From Ananas comosus (Eukaryota > Streptophyta > Magnoliopsida > Poales > Bromeliaceae): DNA of 64,000 nucleotides. The position numbers and the translations under genes were made by a program. Within the stretch, counting starts at the first letter, position 1, and every line of letters starts with the position of its first letter. Below are positions 49,265-61,755 of this stretch, piece by piece. The DNA lies in contig NC_033629.1 in the NCBI RefSeq assembly GCF_001540865.1, positions 2,726,144-2,790,143 on the forward strand, in the 5' to 3' direction. The notes under the pieces were generated by a model. It was not told the origin of the DNA and did no database searches. It was given only the letters and a program-made list of their open reading frames with translations.

Positions 49265-52200
49265 TTAAGCAGCAGATTCGGTGTTCTTCGCAGGAGTATT
49301 CGCGCGCCTCCACGTATTAGAGAGGTACGGGCCATTCGTTCGCAGACCCACAACGTCTTCCTCGCGCACCGCATCGCATATTTCCTTCACATCTTCCTCG
49401 GTGAGTTTTACTTTCAATGAGCCAATGTTGCTATCCAAGTTCCTAATCTTGGTTGTCCCTAAAACATTAGGGAGCAAATGCGCATCATAAGCGAACGAAA
49501 AGATCGGTCTAAAAAGAAACAGCTCAGAAATAGTCTTAGATATTGTAAAGCTTAATTACCTGGGATTGGAACAACATCATCCCCTTGATGAAGAACCCAA
49601 GCTAGAGCTAGTTGAGCAGGGGTGCATTGATGCTTCATAGCTAGGTTTTCCAATCTCATGTACAAAGGCTTGTTCTTCTCCAAGTTCCCTCCGGAAAACC
49701 TCGGATGTGATTGCTGTACAATTCACATTCAAAAGTCTAATCAATAGTAATATAATATTATTGTAAGAGTAAACTTTAGGATTAATAATTTTATTTTTGA
49801 GTTTTTTCTCGACTTTCAAGTAGTTCAAAAGATTATAATTACCAGAAATGAATTTTGTGGTAATTCTTCTGTGAGTCCTTTCCCAGCAAAAAAGCCTCGG
49901 CCAAGAGGGCTATAAGAAACAATTCCAATTCCCAGCTCCCTACATTTACATTTGCAAGTAAAATTTTGTTCAGCTAGCAGATACGCTCCACTTTTGATAG
50001 GAACTAAGCAAGTTATCCAAATTATAAAGTATACCAAGAGCCCGATGAGATTGAAACGACAGTTTCTTATGCTGATACCATATGAAAGAATATGAAATAA
50101 GAGTCAGGCCGGTATACTATCGATAGCACGGAGGCCTCGGTAGCACGGAGGCCTCCGTGCTACCAAGTTGTTTTTAATGACACGACTTCCAAATCAACGA
50201 TCGGCTTCGTTAGACTTGATCTACACTATTGAAAGTATTTGGAAACTAAATTTCATAATTTTTCGGTATCATTTACCTGTCAAACGAGTAGTCTAAAAAT
50301 AAACGTGCTAAAAATAAAAATCTCACAAACAATGATGATAGGAGACTTGAATTTAAGATCAGAGGTACCGATCTTACTTTAAATAGCGAAAAGGATTTTC
50401 TATAAAACTTTCATTAGACTTGGATTGTTTTACATCGTTAAATTCACAAACGCATCATATCTACCATTAAAATTGCCAATTTTGAGACTTTTTGATTACT
50501 AGCTAAATGATGCCGAAAAATTATGAAATTTAGTTTCCAAATACTTTCAATAGTGTAGATCAAGTCTAACGGAGCCGATCGTCAATTTGGAAGTCGCATC
50601 ATTGAAAATAACTTGGTAGCACGGAGACTTCCGTGCTACCGATAGTATGCCAGCCTAGCTAGCTCTATGAAATAACTATTATTTTCCAACAGCTTAAACT
50701 ATCAGAGAACTGTGATTTTAAAATTTAGTAGCTGCTAGGTGTTATCATTTGAGAGCCAAAACTGATGCCCCTTTCAAAATAAGATCTGTGAATACCAGCT
50801 CCTAGAATTTCGAAAAAAAATTCCCCCCAAGAAAAAGTCTATGTTTTGATGTCTTTGAATTCATGATTTATTTTGGCATGTATATGCTGATTTGCATGAA
50901 TTTCATCTAAATATAAACAAATCTAATGATTCAAAGTTTGATTTGGCATGATCTTAGTTTCACAAAAATTAGAAATTTTTGTATGATATTAGAGCAATTG
51001 CTAGCCTTTTTATTTTCCTAAGCAACAAACAAAGTCAATCTAATCACCCTTTGTATATTCCAAACAACATTGCCATCAAATTCAATTTGCTTGAGTTCAT
51101 TGAAATGCAAATTAATTCACTTTCCTCTCAATTTGAAATCAAATGCAAACCTCAAATTTGCAAAAACCAACCGATAAACCAGTTGATAAGTATTCGCCAT
51201 ATCGCGGGCATCAGGGAAAGCTCCTATAAGAGATTTTACTTTTTTGACCCTTATAATTTTTTACTCTCCATTATAGCAGAAGCTGCGCAACTATATTTTT
51301 TAAAATTATTGAATTATCTTCTATCCGATAATTAAATCTAAAAATAGAAATAGAAGCAGAAACAAATTAGCTCGGAATATACCATTACAATAAAAACGGT
51401 ATATAGCGACACTTTTAAATGTCGGTACAAGTCAAAAAAAAAATGATGTTGGCTAAATTACTAATACTTTTTAAAAATGTTGCTATATGTGGATCGCTAT
51501 ATGTAGGACCTGCAAAGTGGCACGATGTCGGACTCTATCTCGCGAGTCCAAAGTGACCACTCCATTTGAAGCGCGGAGATTGGGTGCACCGCATGGGCTC
51601 GCCGGATTGTGTCCGGGCTCGCCTCCGAGAGCCCGATGTACTTCACTTTTCCCTCCTCCACCAACTTCTTTAGCTCCCCCATCTGTTGTAATATTTTTTC
51701 ATCGAAGAACAGCCCGCATAGCTTAAAATCAATCGAGGAGGGTAAAGTGCAAAATCAGATATACAGAAAGGTAGTTAACTACTCACGGTTTCCTCAATGG
51801 GCACGGTTTGGTCGATTCGGTGCTGGTAATAGAGGTCGATGTATTCCACACCGAGCCTCTCAAGGCTCGCCTCGCAGCAGGCTCGGACGTACTCCGGCCT
51901 ACCGTTGATTTGCTGGGTTTGCTTCGTTAGGTCGAACCCTACGACTCCGAACTTCGTCGCCAGTTGCACCTTCTCCCTAGGCAGTTGTTTCAACGCCTAC
52001 ACAAATTTATGAATATTTCACCACAACACGATATATCTTGTTCTTTCGGAAAAAAAACCCAAATATTCAACGTAATATTCTATTATAAGCATCTAATCGC
52101 TTGTACTCTTTCAAAAAATATTGGTGAAGTACATTAATTATTGGCCCTTTTAGTCTCTAAACTTTTCGCAAAGTACATGAACATAAGGTACTACGAAAGT

Positions 52201-52584
52201 AACTGCGGTAGTGTTACATATTAATCGTTACTGAAAGTTCGAAACGCGAACCTTGCCGACTAAGATTTCGTTGGTGCGCGGCCCGTAGACGTCGGAGGTG
52301 TCGAAGAAGGTGATGCCGCTCTCGAAGGCCCGCTTGATGACGGCTAAGCCGGCCTCGTCGTCGACCGGAGAGTTGTAAAATCCAGAGAGGCCCATGCACC
52401 CAAACCCTAGCTTAGACACCTACTCATACATGATGAACCAAATAGAAAAGATAATTAGTAGGATTGATATACCTAAGTTAAAAATGTTGATCAATTAATG
52501 CAAATATTTAAGTAATTACTATACCTCTAATCCCTGGGAGCCTAACTTCACTCTAGGAATTGCATACACCTCCACCTTCTCCAT
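49265..52584 (-). CDS. Aldo-keto reductase (perakine reductase/AKR13-like), copy B, 351 aa
   Basis: Seven exons join in frame (1056 nt), in transcript order: 52584-52525, 52419-52252, 51996-51787, 51682-51510, 49939-49843, 49713-49560 and 49458-49265. The tetrad residues occur in the same motifs as copy A ([30 protein letters not shown]). Against copy A it has an eight-residue longer N terminus ([17 protein letters not shown]), a two-residue shorter loop after KFGVV and a slightly longer tail. Exons 2, 4, 5 and 6 match copy A in length, so the duplication is plain. Intron 4 (51509-49940) is about 1.6 kb against 136 bases in copy A. It has gained a palindrome-ended fold-back element and a second element that ends almost at the splice donor. 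No stop or frameshift was found. Confidence 0.95.
50105..50662. mobile_element. Palindrome-ended fold-back element, complete copy
   Basis: Termini ggccggtatactatcgatag and 'ctaccgatagtatgccagcc' are inverted. The left end carries the ggaggcctcc palindrome (50139-50164, perfect over 26 bp), preceded by an extra partial copy. The right end carries a mutated one (tagcacggagacttccgtgcta). Inner arms pair over most of the length. It lies in intron 4 of reductase copy B. Confidence 0.8.
51375..51508. mobile_element. Small element abutting the exon 4 donor of reductase copy B
   Basis: 'acaataaaaacggtatatagc' and 'gacacttttaaatgtcgg' on the left are paired with 'ctttttaaaaatgttgctat' and gatcgctatatgtag on the right. 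This resembles short CACTA- or Mutator-derived fold-back pieces seen at 37600-37870 and 38560-38740. It ends within a few bases of the splice donor at 51509, so the intronic donor flank is element-derived and differs from that of copy A. Confidence 0.45.
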
Positions 52585-55248
52585 TATTAGTGCTCTCTAC
52601 AATTTTAGCTAGATATATATTTTATATATATGTGGGATTAATTATAAGTAGAGGTGTGGTTTTGGGGAGGAGCACTATATTTATATACATATATAGGAGT
52701 GTGCATGTAATAAACAAGGAAATAAATGCATGGTGGTGAGCTCATTGCTTTGCTCATGATGCACATAAAAAAACAAAAGCACATGCTTGAAAAGGTTTGA
52801 CTTGGGTAAGGAAATAAATGGTGGTGTGCTGATGGCTTTGCTCATGATGCACATAGAAAAACAAAAGCAATACATGCTTGAAAAGGTTATCGGTAGCACA
52901 GAGTACTTCGTTTTATCAAGTTATTTTCAATAATATAATTTCTGAATTGACGATTGGCTCAGTTAGACTTGATCTACCTTTTGAAAGTATTTAGAAACTA
53001 AATTTCGTAATTTTTCAACATCATTTACTTATCAAACGGATCGTCTAAAAATGAATGGCTAAAAATAAAAATCTCATAAAAAATAATGATAAACGACTTA
53101 AATTTAAGATCAGAGTTATTGATCTCACTCTAAATAGTAAAAAAGATTTTCTATAAAATTTTTATCAGATTTGGATTGTTTTATATCGTTAAATTCACAA
53201 ACGCATTACATCGACCATTAAAATTGTCAATTCTGAGACCTTTTGATCACTAGCCAAATAATGTCGAAAAATTATGAAATTTAGTTTTCAAATACTTTTA
53301 ATAGTGTAGATCAAGTCTAACGGAGCTGATCGTCGATTTGAAAGTCGCATTATTGAAATTAATCTGGTAGCACGAAGCTCTTATATGTATATATAGAATT
53401 GAGCTCCTATGCTTTTAAAAGTACCAAGTCATTGGTACTTGTAAGTTTTTGGCCTTTGAATTAAGTAATATGCGGTTAGGATGATGTGGGCCTCCTAGGG
53501 CACCCGAAACAGTTAAATCGGACAGAACTTTTGGAGCTAAAACCGAGCCTGGCCTGTTCATCTAAAGTGGGCTCGGGCCCAAATCAAGTTTAAAAGGTTT
53601 AGCCCAAATTCGCCTGCTAAAAAAAACAGTTTGGCGGTGTTTGGTTTTCATGAAATTTTTTTAAAAAATTGTTTTGGATTTGGATTTTAGGGTTCGGGTT
53701 CCAGTTTGGGTTTCGGATTTTTGGTCGGATTCGGATTTTGAATATAGATTTTTAAAATCCGTCGGATTCGGATTCGGATTTTTGAAAATTCGTCTCGAAT
53801 CCGACCGGTTGACATCCCTACAACTAAGAGAGATATATAAAATTTAGCACTTTTATTTGACTCTTTTAAATGACTTTACATAATATATAATATAATATAA
53901 TAATTATGAACTTAAAATCGCATCCGCTAAAGCGCGGATACATTGTTAGTTACTATTTATGTGTTATGATAACAGGTGCTTAGTGGTTCCATCATTTTAT
54001 GCCACATACCCAATAATAAAAAAGTACCAAAAAAACAAAAAGAAAAAATCTTATCTTTAAGCAAGCAAAGTCGGTGACATGGGAAAACGTGTCACACTTT
54101 TATAACCTATTTGCTTGAATCGATAAGGCACATAAACACGTAATTTAAATGTAAATTAAATTAATTATTTTTATTTAATTTGTCCAATAATTTTTAATTA
54201 ATTTTAGTTTTATTTTAAATAAATAATACTACCTAAATACCCTAAAAAATTATATAAATCTTATACACTTGGCTATCCAAATATTAATATTTTCATGCTG
54301 GTTTTATTAATTTTTTATTATTAATTCAAAATAGATCTGTAAATTTTTCAGTGCAGGAGTGTAAACTTTATACTCTATAATTAATTTTTTATTATTAATT
54401 GACAAAAATTATTATTTATTTTTAGTTACTAATTTTTTATTTTTCTGAATTTATAATTCGCAGTTTATGAAAATTTAGTGCAACAATATTAGAAATAAAA
54501 ATAAAATAAAATACATTAAAAAAGATATTTAACAAAAGAAGAAATAGTTATTTTATTGAAAAATATAAATAATCTATTTACCAAGTAAAGTTTTGTAAGA
54601 ATAAATTAATAATTCTATTGCAGGGATTAAAAATACAACTAATCCTAAAATAAAGGCCCTTGTAAAATAGTAGTTTTTATAGATTTTTAATAATAAATAG
54701 TATAAAATATATTTAAAAAATTTATGTAAGAACAGAATAGTTTATTTTTTAAAATATAAAATTTAATAATTAAAATTTTTAGTCATAAATTTATAATTTT
54801 ATTGCTTTGCATGAATATATATTATATATATATATATATATATCACATCTCTGTGAAAATAAATTAATTTATGAGAAAATTTAAATTAAATTATAAAGAT
54901 GTAAATATCTCAAAAGTAAAGATGAATATAAACAAAAGTAAAATGAATTTAAAAAATAAAATAAAAATCTACTTAATACATTAGTACATGTCCTGCGACG
55001 TTTACGTACCGTCGAAACTTTTGCTTTGATTTCCTCTTTTACCCTTCTCTCCTCCCCCATACTTTCCTTCACCCGAAATGTCCTTCCCCAGTAATATTAT
55101 CCAACTCCTAAGGGCATTTTAGGAACATAAACTACTATAAATGGCCTTTCGCTTGGAATTAGATCACGATCGTTATTTCGTTGAGAGAGAGAAAGAGAGA
55201 AAGAGAGAGAGAGATAGAGATCTGAGTCGAGGGATCGGACGGTAGAGG
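52585..55248. other. Intergenic region between reductase copy B and the TSJT1-like gene
   Basis: This contains the reductase B promoter (52585-52700), a direct repeat of about 110 bp ('gtgctgatggctttgctcatgatgcacata' at about 52735 and 52830), a fold-back element (52885-53395), a 3' fragment of the ggttcgg-type MITE (53690-53825), about 1 kb of AT-only DNA, and the TSJT1 promoter. A GA repeat at 55183-55215 lies in the leader of the next gene. No additional gene is visible. Confidence 0.5.
52885..53395. mobile_element. Palindrome-type fold-back element, decayed copy
   Basis: The left end ttatcggtagcac...gtacttcg and the right end ggtagcacgaagctc are the mutated palindromes. The interior follows the family phrases ('ctcagttagacttgatctacc', 'gatcaagtctaacggagctg'). 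Confidence 0.7.
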
Positions 55249-58200
55249 ATGTTGGCGGTGTTCGATCGGACGGTGGCGAAGAGCCCCGAGGGACTGTGGG
55301 GGCCGGAGGCGGCGGAGAAGGGCGGCGCCGTCGCCGGAGGCGGCGGAGCGGCGGCGGCGGCGGCGGCGGCGGTGCAGCACTTCACGGCAACGCGGGAGGG
55401 GGCGGTGACGGTGAACTTGGGATCCTCGGGGGTCATCGCGTACTCCTCGGATATGCAAAGCCCTCTCCTCCCGAGGTAATTTCTAGGGTTTTTTTTTTTT
55501 CGTTAATCTAGGAAAAAGAAGGTAATCAGATGCGTTTTCTTCTTCTTCTTTTTTTTTTGATGTTGTAAGTGGGATTTTTCGCCATTTTTAGGTATGTTTT
55601 TGGTGGAAATTTTGGGTATTTTGGAGATGATCAAGGAATGCTTCTCTTTTTTTTTTTTTCTTTTAAGATGTAATTGAGATGATAAGAGAATTTTTTTTTT
55701 CTATTTATAAGTGTGTAGTATTTATTAAAAAAAAAAAACTTTGTCTATCCGTGACCCAGTGCCCAAACTGGTTCGACCGATCAGATCGTGACCCAAACTG
55801 GTTCGTCTCAATTCATAAGATCGGATCAGCATAAACCCGCTTTGACCTGTTCAGACCGGTAGTTCAACCAATGAGCCGGCGAATCGAACCGGTTTTATAA
55901 GAGATTTCTCTTTATTTTAAATTTTCATTTTCATAATTTGAGAAATAGCCATTAGTTTTTATATATATATATTTTAAGGGTTAATTTCATACAGGGTTAC
56001 TACAAATACAGTGAATTACAAATATAATCCTACAAAATTCAACTTTTATGTGTTTTCAACTATGTCCCCTGCTGTTAGGATTTTTTAGAAAAAATTAGTT
56101 AACCATGGGTAAAATATTTAACCTTAGTTAGTTAATGAGATGAGTTGACCTTTTTATCTCTCTTTAATTAATAGTTGGGACTTTTGGAGGGACACATTTG
56201 TTATGCCAAAAATGTCATTTCACTTATAAAATAAATAGTGTTTTAACGATAACAAACTAGAGCGATATATTTGAAAAATATTAGGACTTTTATAGGGACA
56301 ATATATGAAAGTTGAAATTTATAGAGATATATTTATAATTTACTATATTTGCAGAGACCTGTATAAAATTATTTTTTTAATTATATAACAACGTATAGTA
56401 TACTACATCTAGGATATATATTTTTTAGTATCACATTGGTTGAATCAGTGATCCATGACCCGGAAAAAGGTACATTGTAATTAAACCTGGAAATAGAAAT
56501 AGCCAGAGTAAGGACTTGTATGGGATCCATTCCTGTTCTCACACAAGATTAAGTAAGTAACATATTACTTTGCAATTAGCCAATTAATATCTGATCACCT
56601 GGTTGGGGGAAAAAATTAACTTTGGAAGGAGATAAAAGAAAATCATGGTTTTAACTCTTAAGATGGCACACAATCAGCCTTTGTATTTTCTTTTCTTTTG
56701 GATCAGGATAGGAGCATTATCTTATTTTGCTGTTTGTTGTGTTATCCATAGAGTAGAAGGATGAGTGTGTTGAAGAACATGAAGCAATCATTATTCTCCA
56801 AAAGCTTAGGTTGTCAAAAAAACGTTGTTTCTAGCTTATATATTCGACACTCTCCTTAACATCTGGATTTGAGACATTTTGATAGGTCTGAGACGTGCGC
56901 ATAAATTAAATGAGAGGAAATTGATTATGTTGGGAGTCTGCAACTCAGGTCCTCATGCTCTGATATCGTATAAAGGAATGGAAAATAATCATTATTTTCT
57001 AGGGAAAACTTCAAAACCCCCCCTTGTGGTTTCAATTTTTTTCACTTTAATACCCTGTGGTTTAAAATGTATCAAGTTAGTACCCCGTGGTTTCTCACTT
57101 TATCACTTAAGTACCCTGTGGTTTAAAGTGTATCAAGTTAGTACCCTATGGTTTTGCACTTTATCACTTTAGTACCCTGTGGTTTTAATTTTGTATCAAG
57201 TTAGTACCCTATAGTTTTTTAAATCACAAGGTACTAAAGTGATAAAGTGTGAAACCACAGGGTACTAAAGTGATAAAGTGCAAAACCACAGGGTACTAGC
57301 TTGATACATTTTAAACCACAGGATACTAAAGTGATAAAGTGAAAAACCACAGGGTACTAACTTGATACACTTCAAACCATAGGGTACTAAAATGAAAAAG
57401 TGTGAAACCACAGGGGGGGTTTTTGAAGTTTTCCCTATTTTCTAAAAGCTTAAGCTGTCAGATAGCGGTTTTTTCTTAGTTTATATATTCGACGGAGAAC
57501 GGTAGGAAAGTAATTAAACTTGTTCTCAAATTCTATTTGATTCGCGTCATTTCTTAGCTTCCTCCTTTCTTAATTATTGTCCTTTTTCTTTTTGCTTCTG
57601 TTTCATTCTATGTAAAGAATCATCGATTGTTGTTCGGATTTGCGCTGCTGTAGGAAAGCAACTAGTATTGCATGATTAGGAGAGACCACCCTTTAAATTG
57701 AGCCATATCTCTGTTTAAGATGTAATGTTATGGTGTAGGATTATTTCCACATCTACACTCCTAATAAGTTTTTTTTTTTTAATAAATCCTTGAGATTAAT
57801 CTTGTGCATTTCTATACATGCCATTTATAAACAGTTTCATCTATGGGTTTCCCCCTACTTTTTTTTTATAATCTCACTGAGTTATCATATGTAATATGGG
57901 CTACAATTTTTTCCTTTTCCAATTTTCTCTGAACTTCTTCTATGTGCCTGTGCAGGTTATTTGCTGCTGTAGATGATATATTCTGTTTGTTCCAAGGGCA
58001 CATTACGAATATTGCTCCACTGAAGCAACAGTATGGATTGAACAAAACTGCAACTGAGGTTAATATAGTAATTGAAGCTTATAGAACATTAAGGGACAGG
58101 GGACCTTATCCTGCGGACCATGTTGTGAGAGATTTTAATGGAAAATTCGCCTTCGTTCTCTTTGATGGCTCGACGAAGAATGCCTTCATTGCTGCTGTAA

Positions 58201-58979
58201 GTAACTCTTTGGAGTCAAAAAAAAAAACAAAACAAAACAAAATTAACTATGTAGTAAAGTGGTCGAAGGTCTTATGAATGTCATGTTTTGCACACGCCGT
58301 GTGATAATTCTTGACACAAAAGCTGAAAAACTTTGAAGACGTAGATATGCCAACAGTAATATTTTGTCAATAGTGAATGGTACCGTTAGATATATATCTC
58401 AAATCATTCATAGCTATGTACTAAATTAATTGAATGTTAATGACAGAAAGATCTAAATCACTTGTATAAAATTTCTGAAAAGGTGGCATCTTTTCTTGTT
58501 CTGTTTGTCTGCTGATTATCGCTGATAGTTTGAGCTAGCTAACGCATCTTCGGCAACTCGTTGCAGGATGCTGATGGCAGCGTGCCGCTCTTCTGGGGAA
58601 CCGATTCGGAAGGCCGTCTTGTACTCTCCAATGACGAGGACGTCATGAAAAAGAGCTGTGGAAAATCCTTCGCTCAGTTCCCCAAAGGTAACGCTCAACA
58701 ACAAATCAGTCTTTAGCGTGCGCTCTTTATGCTTTTCGCCCTCTTTTCGTCTTTAAAATACTCATATCCTTTTTGTTTATGATTCAATTAGGTTGCTTCT
58801 TCACGACCTCGGGGGGACTGCAGAGTTTCGAGCATCCGTTAAGCGAGGTGAAGCCCGTGCCGAGGGTCGACAGCAAAGGAGAGGTATGCGGTGCTACCTA
58901 CAAGGTTGATGCCGGGACCAAGAAGGACTCGAGCATTCCCAGGGTCGGGAGTGCTGCGAATTGGGCTTCGCAGTTCTGA
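55249..58979 (+). CDS. TSJT1: TSJT1/DUF3700 protein (aluminium-induced, YGL and LRDR motifs), 258 aa
   Basis: Four exons (55249-55475, 57956-58196, 58567-58687, 58792-58979) join in frame (777 nt). It is a plant protein with a glutamine-amidotransferase-like fold (DUF3700). Relatives are induced by aluminium, auxin, cold or darkness; a biochemical activity is not firmly known. The N terminus MLAVFDRTVAKSPEGL is near-invariant in the family. The naming motifs are YGL (102-104, KQQYGLNKTATEV) and LRDR (121-124, YRTLRDRGPYP). The C-terminal half has VRDFNGKFAFVLFD, DADGSVPLFWGTDSEG and KGCFFTTSGGLQSFEHP. Exon 1 contains an eight-alanine run from a GCG repeat, in a loop that varies in the family. 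The length is normal. Intron 1 (2.5 kb) hosts two fold-back MITEs. The leader has a GA microsatellite. Confidence 0.95.
55978..56375. mobile_element. Fold-back MITE, gggttaatt family, in TSJT1 intron 1
   Basis: The left end agggttaatttcatacaggg and the right end 'gcagagacctgtataaaatta' are inverted. Interior phrases match the copy at 48100-48513 ('aaccatgggtaaaatatttaac', 'gataacaaactagagcgatat'). Confidence 0.65.
57002..57435. mobile_element. Mutator-type fold-back MITE, intact reference copy with 9-bp target duplication
   Basis: It starts GGGAAAACTTCAAA and ends TTTGAAGTTTTCCC, flanked by exact 9-bp repeats tattttcta (56993-57001 and 57436-57444), the Mutator-superfamily length. Nearly the whole element is a fold-back: one arm is built of the phrase 'taccctgtggttt' alternating with gtgtatcaagttagt or actttatcactttagt, and the other arm is its complement. 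There are few mutations between arms, so it looks recently inserted. It lies in TSJT1 intron 1. Confidence 0.85.
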
Positions 58980-59030
58980 TTTCTGATAAGCATCTTCTGA
59001 CCGCACTACTAGTATGGTTTGGGATTTGAT

Positions 59031-59310
59031 CGGCGGGCATCGATGGCGTGAATTTAACTTTCTCCTAAGATGTTGTGCGCTTTTAAGTTCCTTAAATAAA
59101 GTACCCGGCTTTGTGTTTATCTGTTGGATTTCCCCCAGAGGTAAATAAATGTTCTTTTAATTATGGCTTAAAGAGTTAGATAAGGCGGGCATCGGTGGTG
59201 TGGATTCAACTTTAACTGTTATCTGGTGTTTGTGTTTGGGTTGAATTTAAGGTCTTTTTGTTAAACAAAGCACCCGGCTTTGTTTTACTGTATCTGATTT
59301 TCCTTATTGT
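59031..59310 (+). repeat. Duplicated 3' end downstream of the TSJT1-like gene
   Basis: The phrases ggcgggcatcg.tgg.gtg, ttaa...aaagcacccggctttgt and tatctg.tgattttcc occur twice, about 150 bp apart. The first copy contains an AATAAA (59095-59100) suited to be the poly(A) signal of the gene. Confidence 0.6.
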
Positions 59311-59726
59311 AAAAATATATGTTCTTGGATTGTTGTTAGAGACATGGTGTGAAGTTAATGCTAGAACTACTTTTGTTTATGTCCTAGTTTCTATTCTGGA
59401 GTAGTGTTTAGAAGAAAAAGAGTATTTGTGGCTGAAGCACATGTACACCATCTATCTTTAATGGTATTTCTGTGTGTGAAGGAAGCTGCTTTTTTATTTT
59501 TGGTAAGCACACTATTGGGGCTTTTTGGTTTGGTGTGAGTGGACTACGGGTGGAATTTAAGTTACATCACTGTCGGCGTTCGTTTTATTGGTTAAGTCAA
59601 AAAAATAATGTAACTTAAGTTTTGTCTTAGAGTACCAAATTTAAGTTTCACTACATCAATTTTCTCTATATAATAAATTATTATATATGAAAATCTAAAC
59701 TCTTTGAGTTATTTTTAGAAAAAACT

Positions 59727-60073
59727 TTGAATATCACTTTGTGGTTTCATACTTTCTTACATTAGTATCCTATAGTTTAAAGTGTATTAATTTAGTACTC
59801 TGTGGTTTCAATTTTATCTTTTTATTATCAATTTTACTAATTTTTTTTGCTAAATCAGTGACAAAGTTAAAATCAAAGGATATTAAAATGAATATTCGAT
59901 AAATCTAGATAAGGTATCTGAAGCTTTTTGTATATAATTTAACGAAATATTAATAGAAAAGCTGAAGAAACGATAAAAATGAAATCACATAACACTAACT
60001 TGATACATTTTAAACCACATGGTACTAAAATGAGAAAGTGCGAAATCAAGGGGTGGTATTTGAAGTTTATCAA
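59727..60073. mobile_element. Mutator-type fold-back MITE
   Basis: It begins aaaaaactttgaatatcac and ends gtatttgaagttta, with the family interior 'gtggtttcatactttcttac' and the inverted 'gagaaagtgcgaaatcaagg'. Confidence 0.65.
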
Positions 60074-61132
60074 TGGGTTAAGATTATTTTCGAATAATAA
60101 TATGAGAATTAATTATTTAATAGATTAAATTTTATGGAGGGTAAGTTTATCATTATACTTAGAAAATAACGAAATTCACTTACATTAAAATAAATAATAG
60201 AACTTGAAAAATTAATTTTACCGGCATCAAATTACACCAAAACAAACAGAAGAAGATATTGAATTCAACTTTCAAACTAATACGAGTTATATCAAAACAA
60301 ACAACAAAAAAATAATCACATTTCAAAAAAATTCATATATCAGTGCACTTAAGTTACGTTGGATCTAGAAATTCGTCAAATCCAAATGCCCAATATGTGA
60401 GTGAAGTAAGCTGCAGGAAGTGCAACAAACATGAAGTTTATTTAAACTTTGTTGAACATTGTTGACTTATACATGGAGTTGGGATTTTATTGTCTTACCT
60501 GAGCTGTGATTTTTGAAAGAGGGTTTAGCAAAAGGCATTCCTTCAAAATTTTAAGAATATAACCATTTAGAGAAGTCATTGTTATTGTGATCTTGTAATG
60601 ATTTTAGAGCATGTTTAGTTCAAAATGAGGAACAGAATTGAAATCAAAATGAATCGAATTGGAATGAGAAATGGAATGGTAAAATCTTCCAAGTAATTGG
60701 AACTGGAGTAGCTAGTTTTTGTTGCTATTGTTTTGTTAAGAAAGTAGTTATAATTTGAACAAATTTAGATTCACAAATTGAAATGTGATTTCAAATTCGT
60801 GTTTAGAATTTGAATTCAGAATTTAGATATTGAAAGAAAAAAATAAAAGGGCCTTTTTTCAATCGCCCTGGAACAAAGTTGACTCCCGCTTACTTAGAGA
60901 GAGTTATTATGGGGGTTCAATTCTTCTAAAATGATTTTGAAAATATTTTTAGATTTTACGCTTTCAAAAATAAAAGATATCCACCACCTCCATGTTAATA
61001 AGATAAAAGAATAATTTGTAATAAATTCTCATTACAGATTATGGGAACCAAACAATCCCAAACAGAGTGCTCGTTAATAATGCAATTTAGACTACAAAAA
61101 TGTTAAGTCTCTAAATCAAGCTAGAAAAATAA

Positions 61133-61606
61133 AAGATAAATTTCAAATACTATCCCCGTGGTTTCGCACTTTTTTACTTTAGTATCATATAGTTTAAAGT
61201 GTATCACTTTAGTTCCTTTTGGTTTCATTTTTCTCTTTCTATTAGCATTTTCGTTGACTCTCCGTTAAATCATATACAAAAGATTTCAGATATTCCACCT
61301 ATGATTTATTAAATATTTACTTTAGTATCCTATGGTCTTTCAAATTTTTTACTTTAGTAATTTGTGGTTTTAACTTTATCACTGGTGTAATAAAAAAATT
61401 AACAAAGAGAATAACAGAAAGAAAAAAGCGAAACCATGAGATACTAAAGTAATATATTTTAAACTATAAGGTATTAAAGTGAGAAAGCACGAAAATATAG
61501 GGGCGGTATTTGAAGTATTTTCAAAAATAAATATAATATTTTAAACTATAAGGTATTAAAGTACGAAAGTGCGAAACGTTAGGGTGGTATTTGATTTTTT
61601 TTCAAA
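61133..61606. mobile_element. Mutator-type fold-back MITE with a duplicated right end
   Basis: The left end ataaatttcaaatactatccc and the right end 'gcggtatttgaagtatt' are inverted. After 61533 the last 70 bp (tttaaactataaggtattaaagt ... tggtatttga) occur again with substitutions. Confidence 0.6.
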
Positions 61607-61716
61607 AATAAATATAAAAAGTTTATTGGTGCATGTTTCAAAATTTCAAACTAGCTCTTAGTGGATTTTGGATCTAACCACCCTAAACCCATAATCGTAC
61701 CCGCTTTGCAACCCAC

Positions 61717-61720
<4 letters not shown>

Positions 61721-61752
<32 letters not shown>
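61721..61752. repeat. CT microsatellite at the cyclophilin promoter
   Basis: A pure CT run of about 30 bases lies upstream of a leader-like sequence (gaaaaccctaaaaacccc). Such tracts are common around plant transcription starts. Three others in this window occupy the same position relative to genes (4381, 16381, 55183). Confidence 0.7.

Positions 61753-61755
<3 letters not shown>

Larger units (their letters stand above)
59311..61720. other. Intergenic region between TSJT1 and the cyclophilin gene
   Basis: No gene is visible. It holds two Mutator-type MITEs (59727-60073 and 61133-61533, the latter with its right end duplicated at 61540-61606). A probable hAT/PIF-like MITE lies at about 60608-61072, with ends gagcatgtttagttc and 'accaaacaatcccaaacagagtgctc'. 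Confidence 0.5.
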
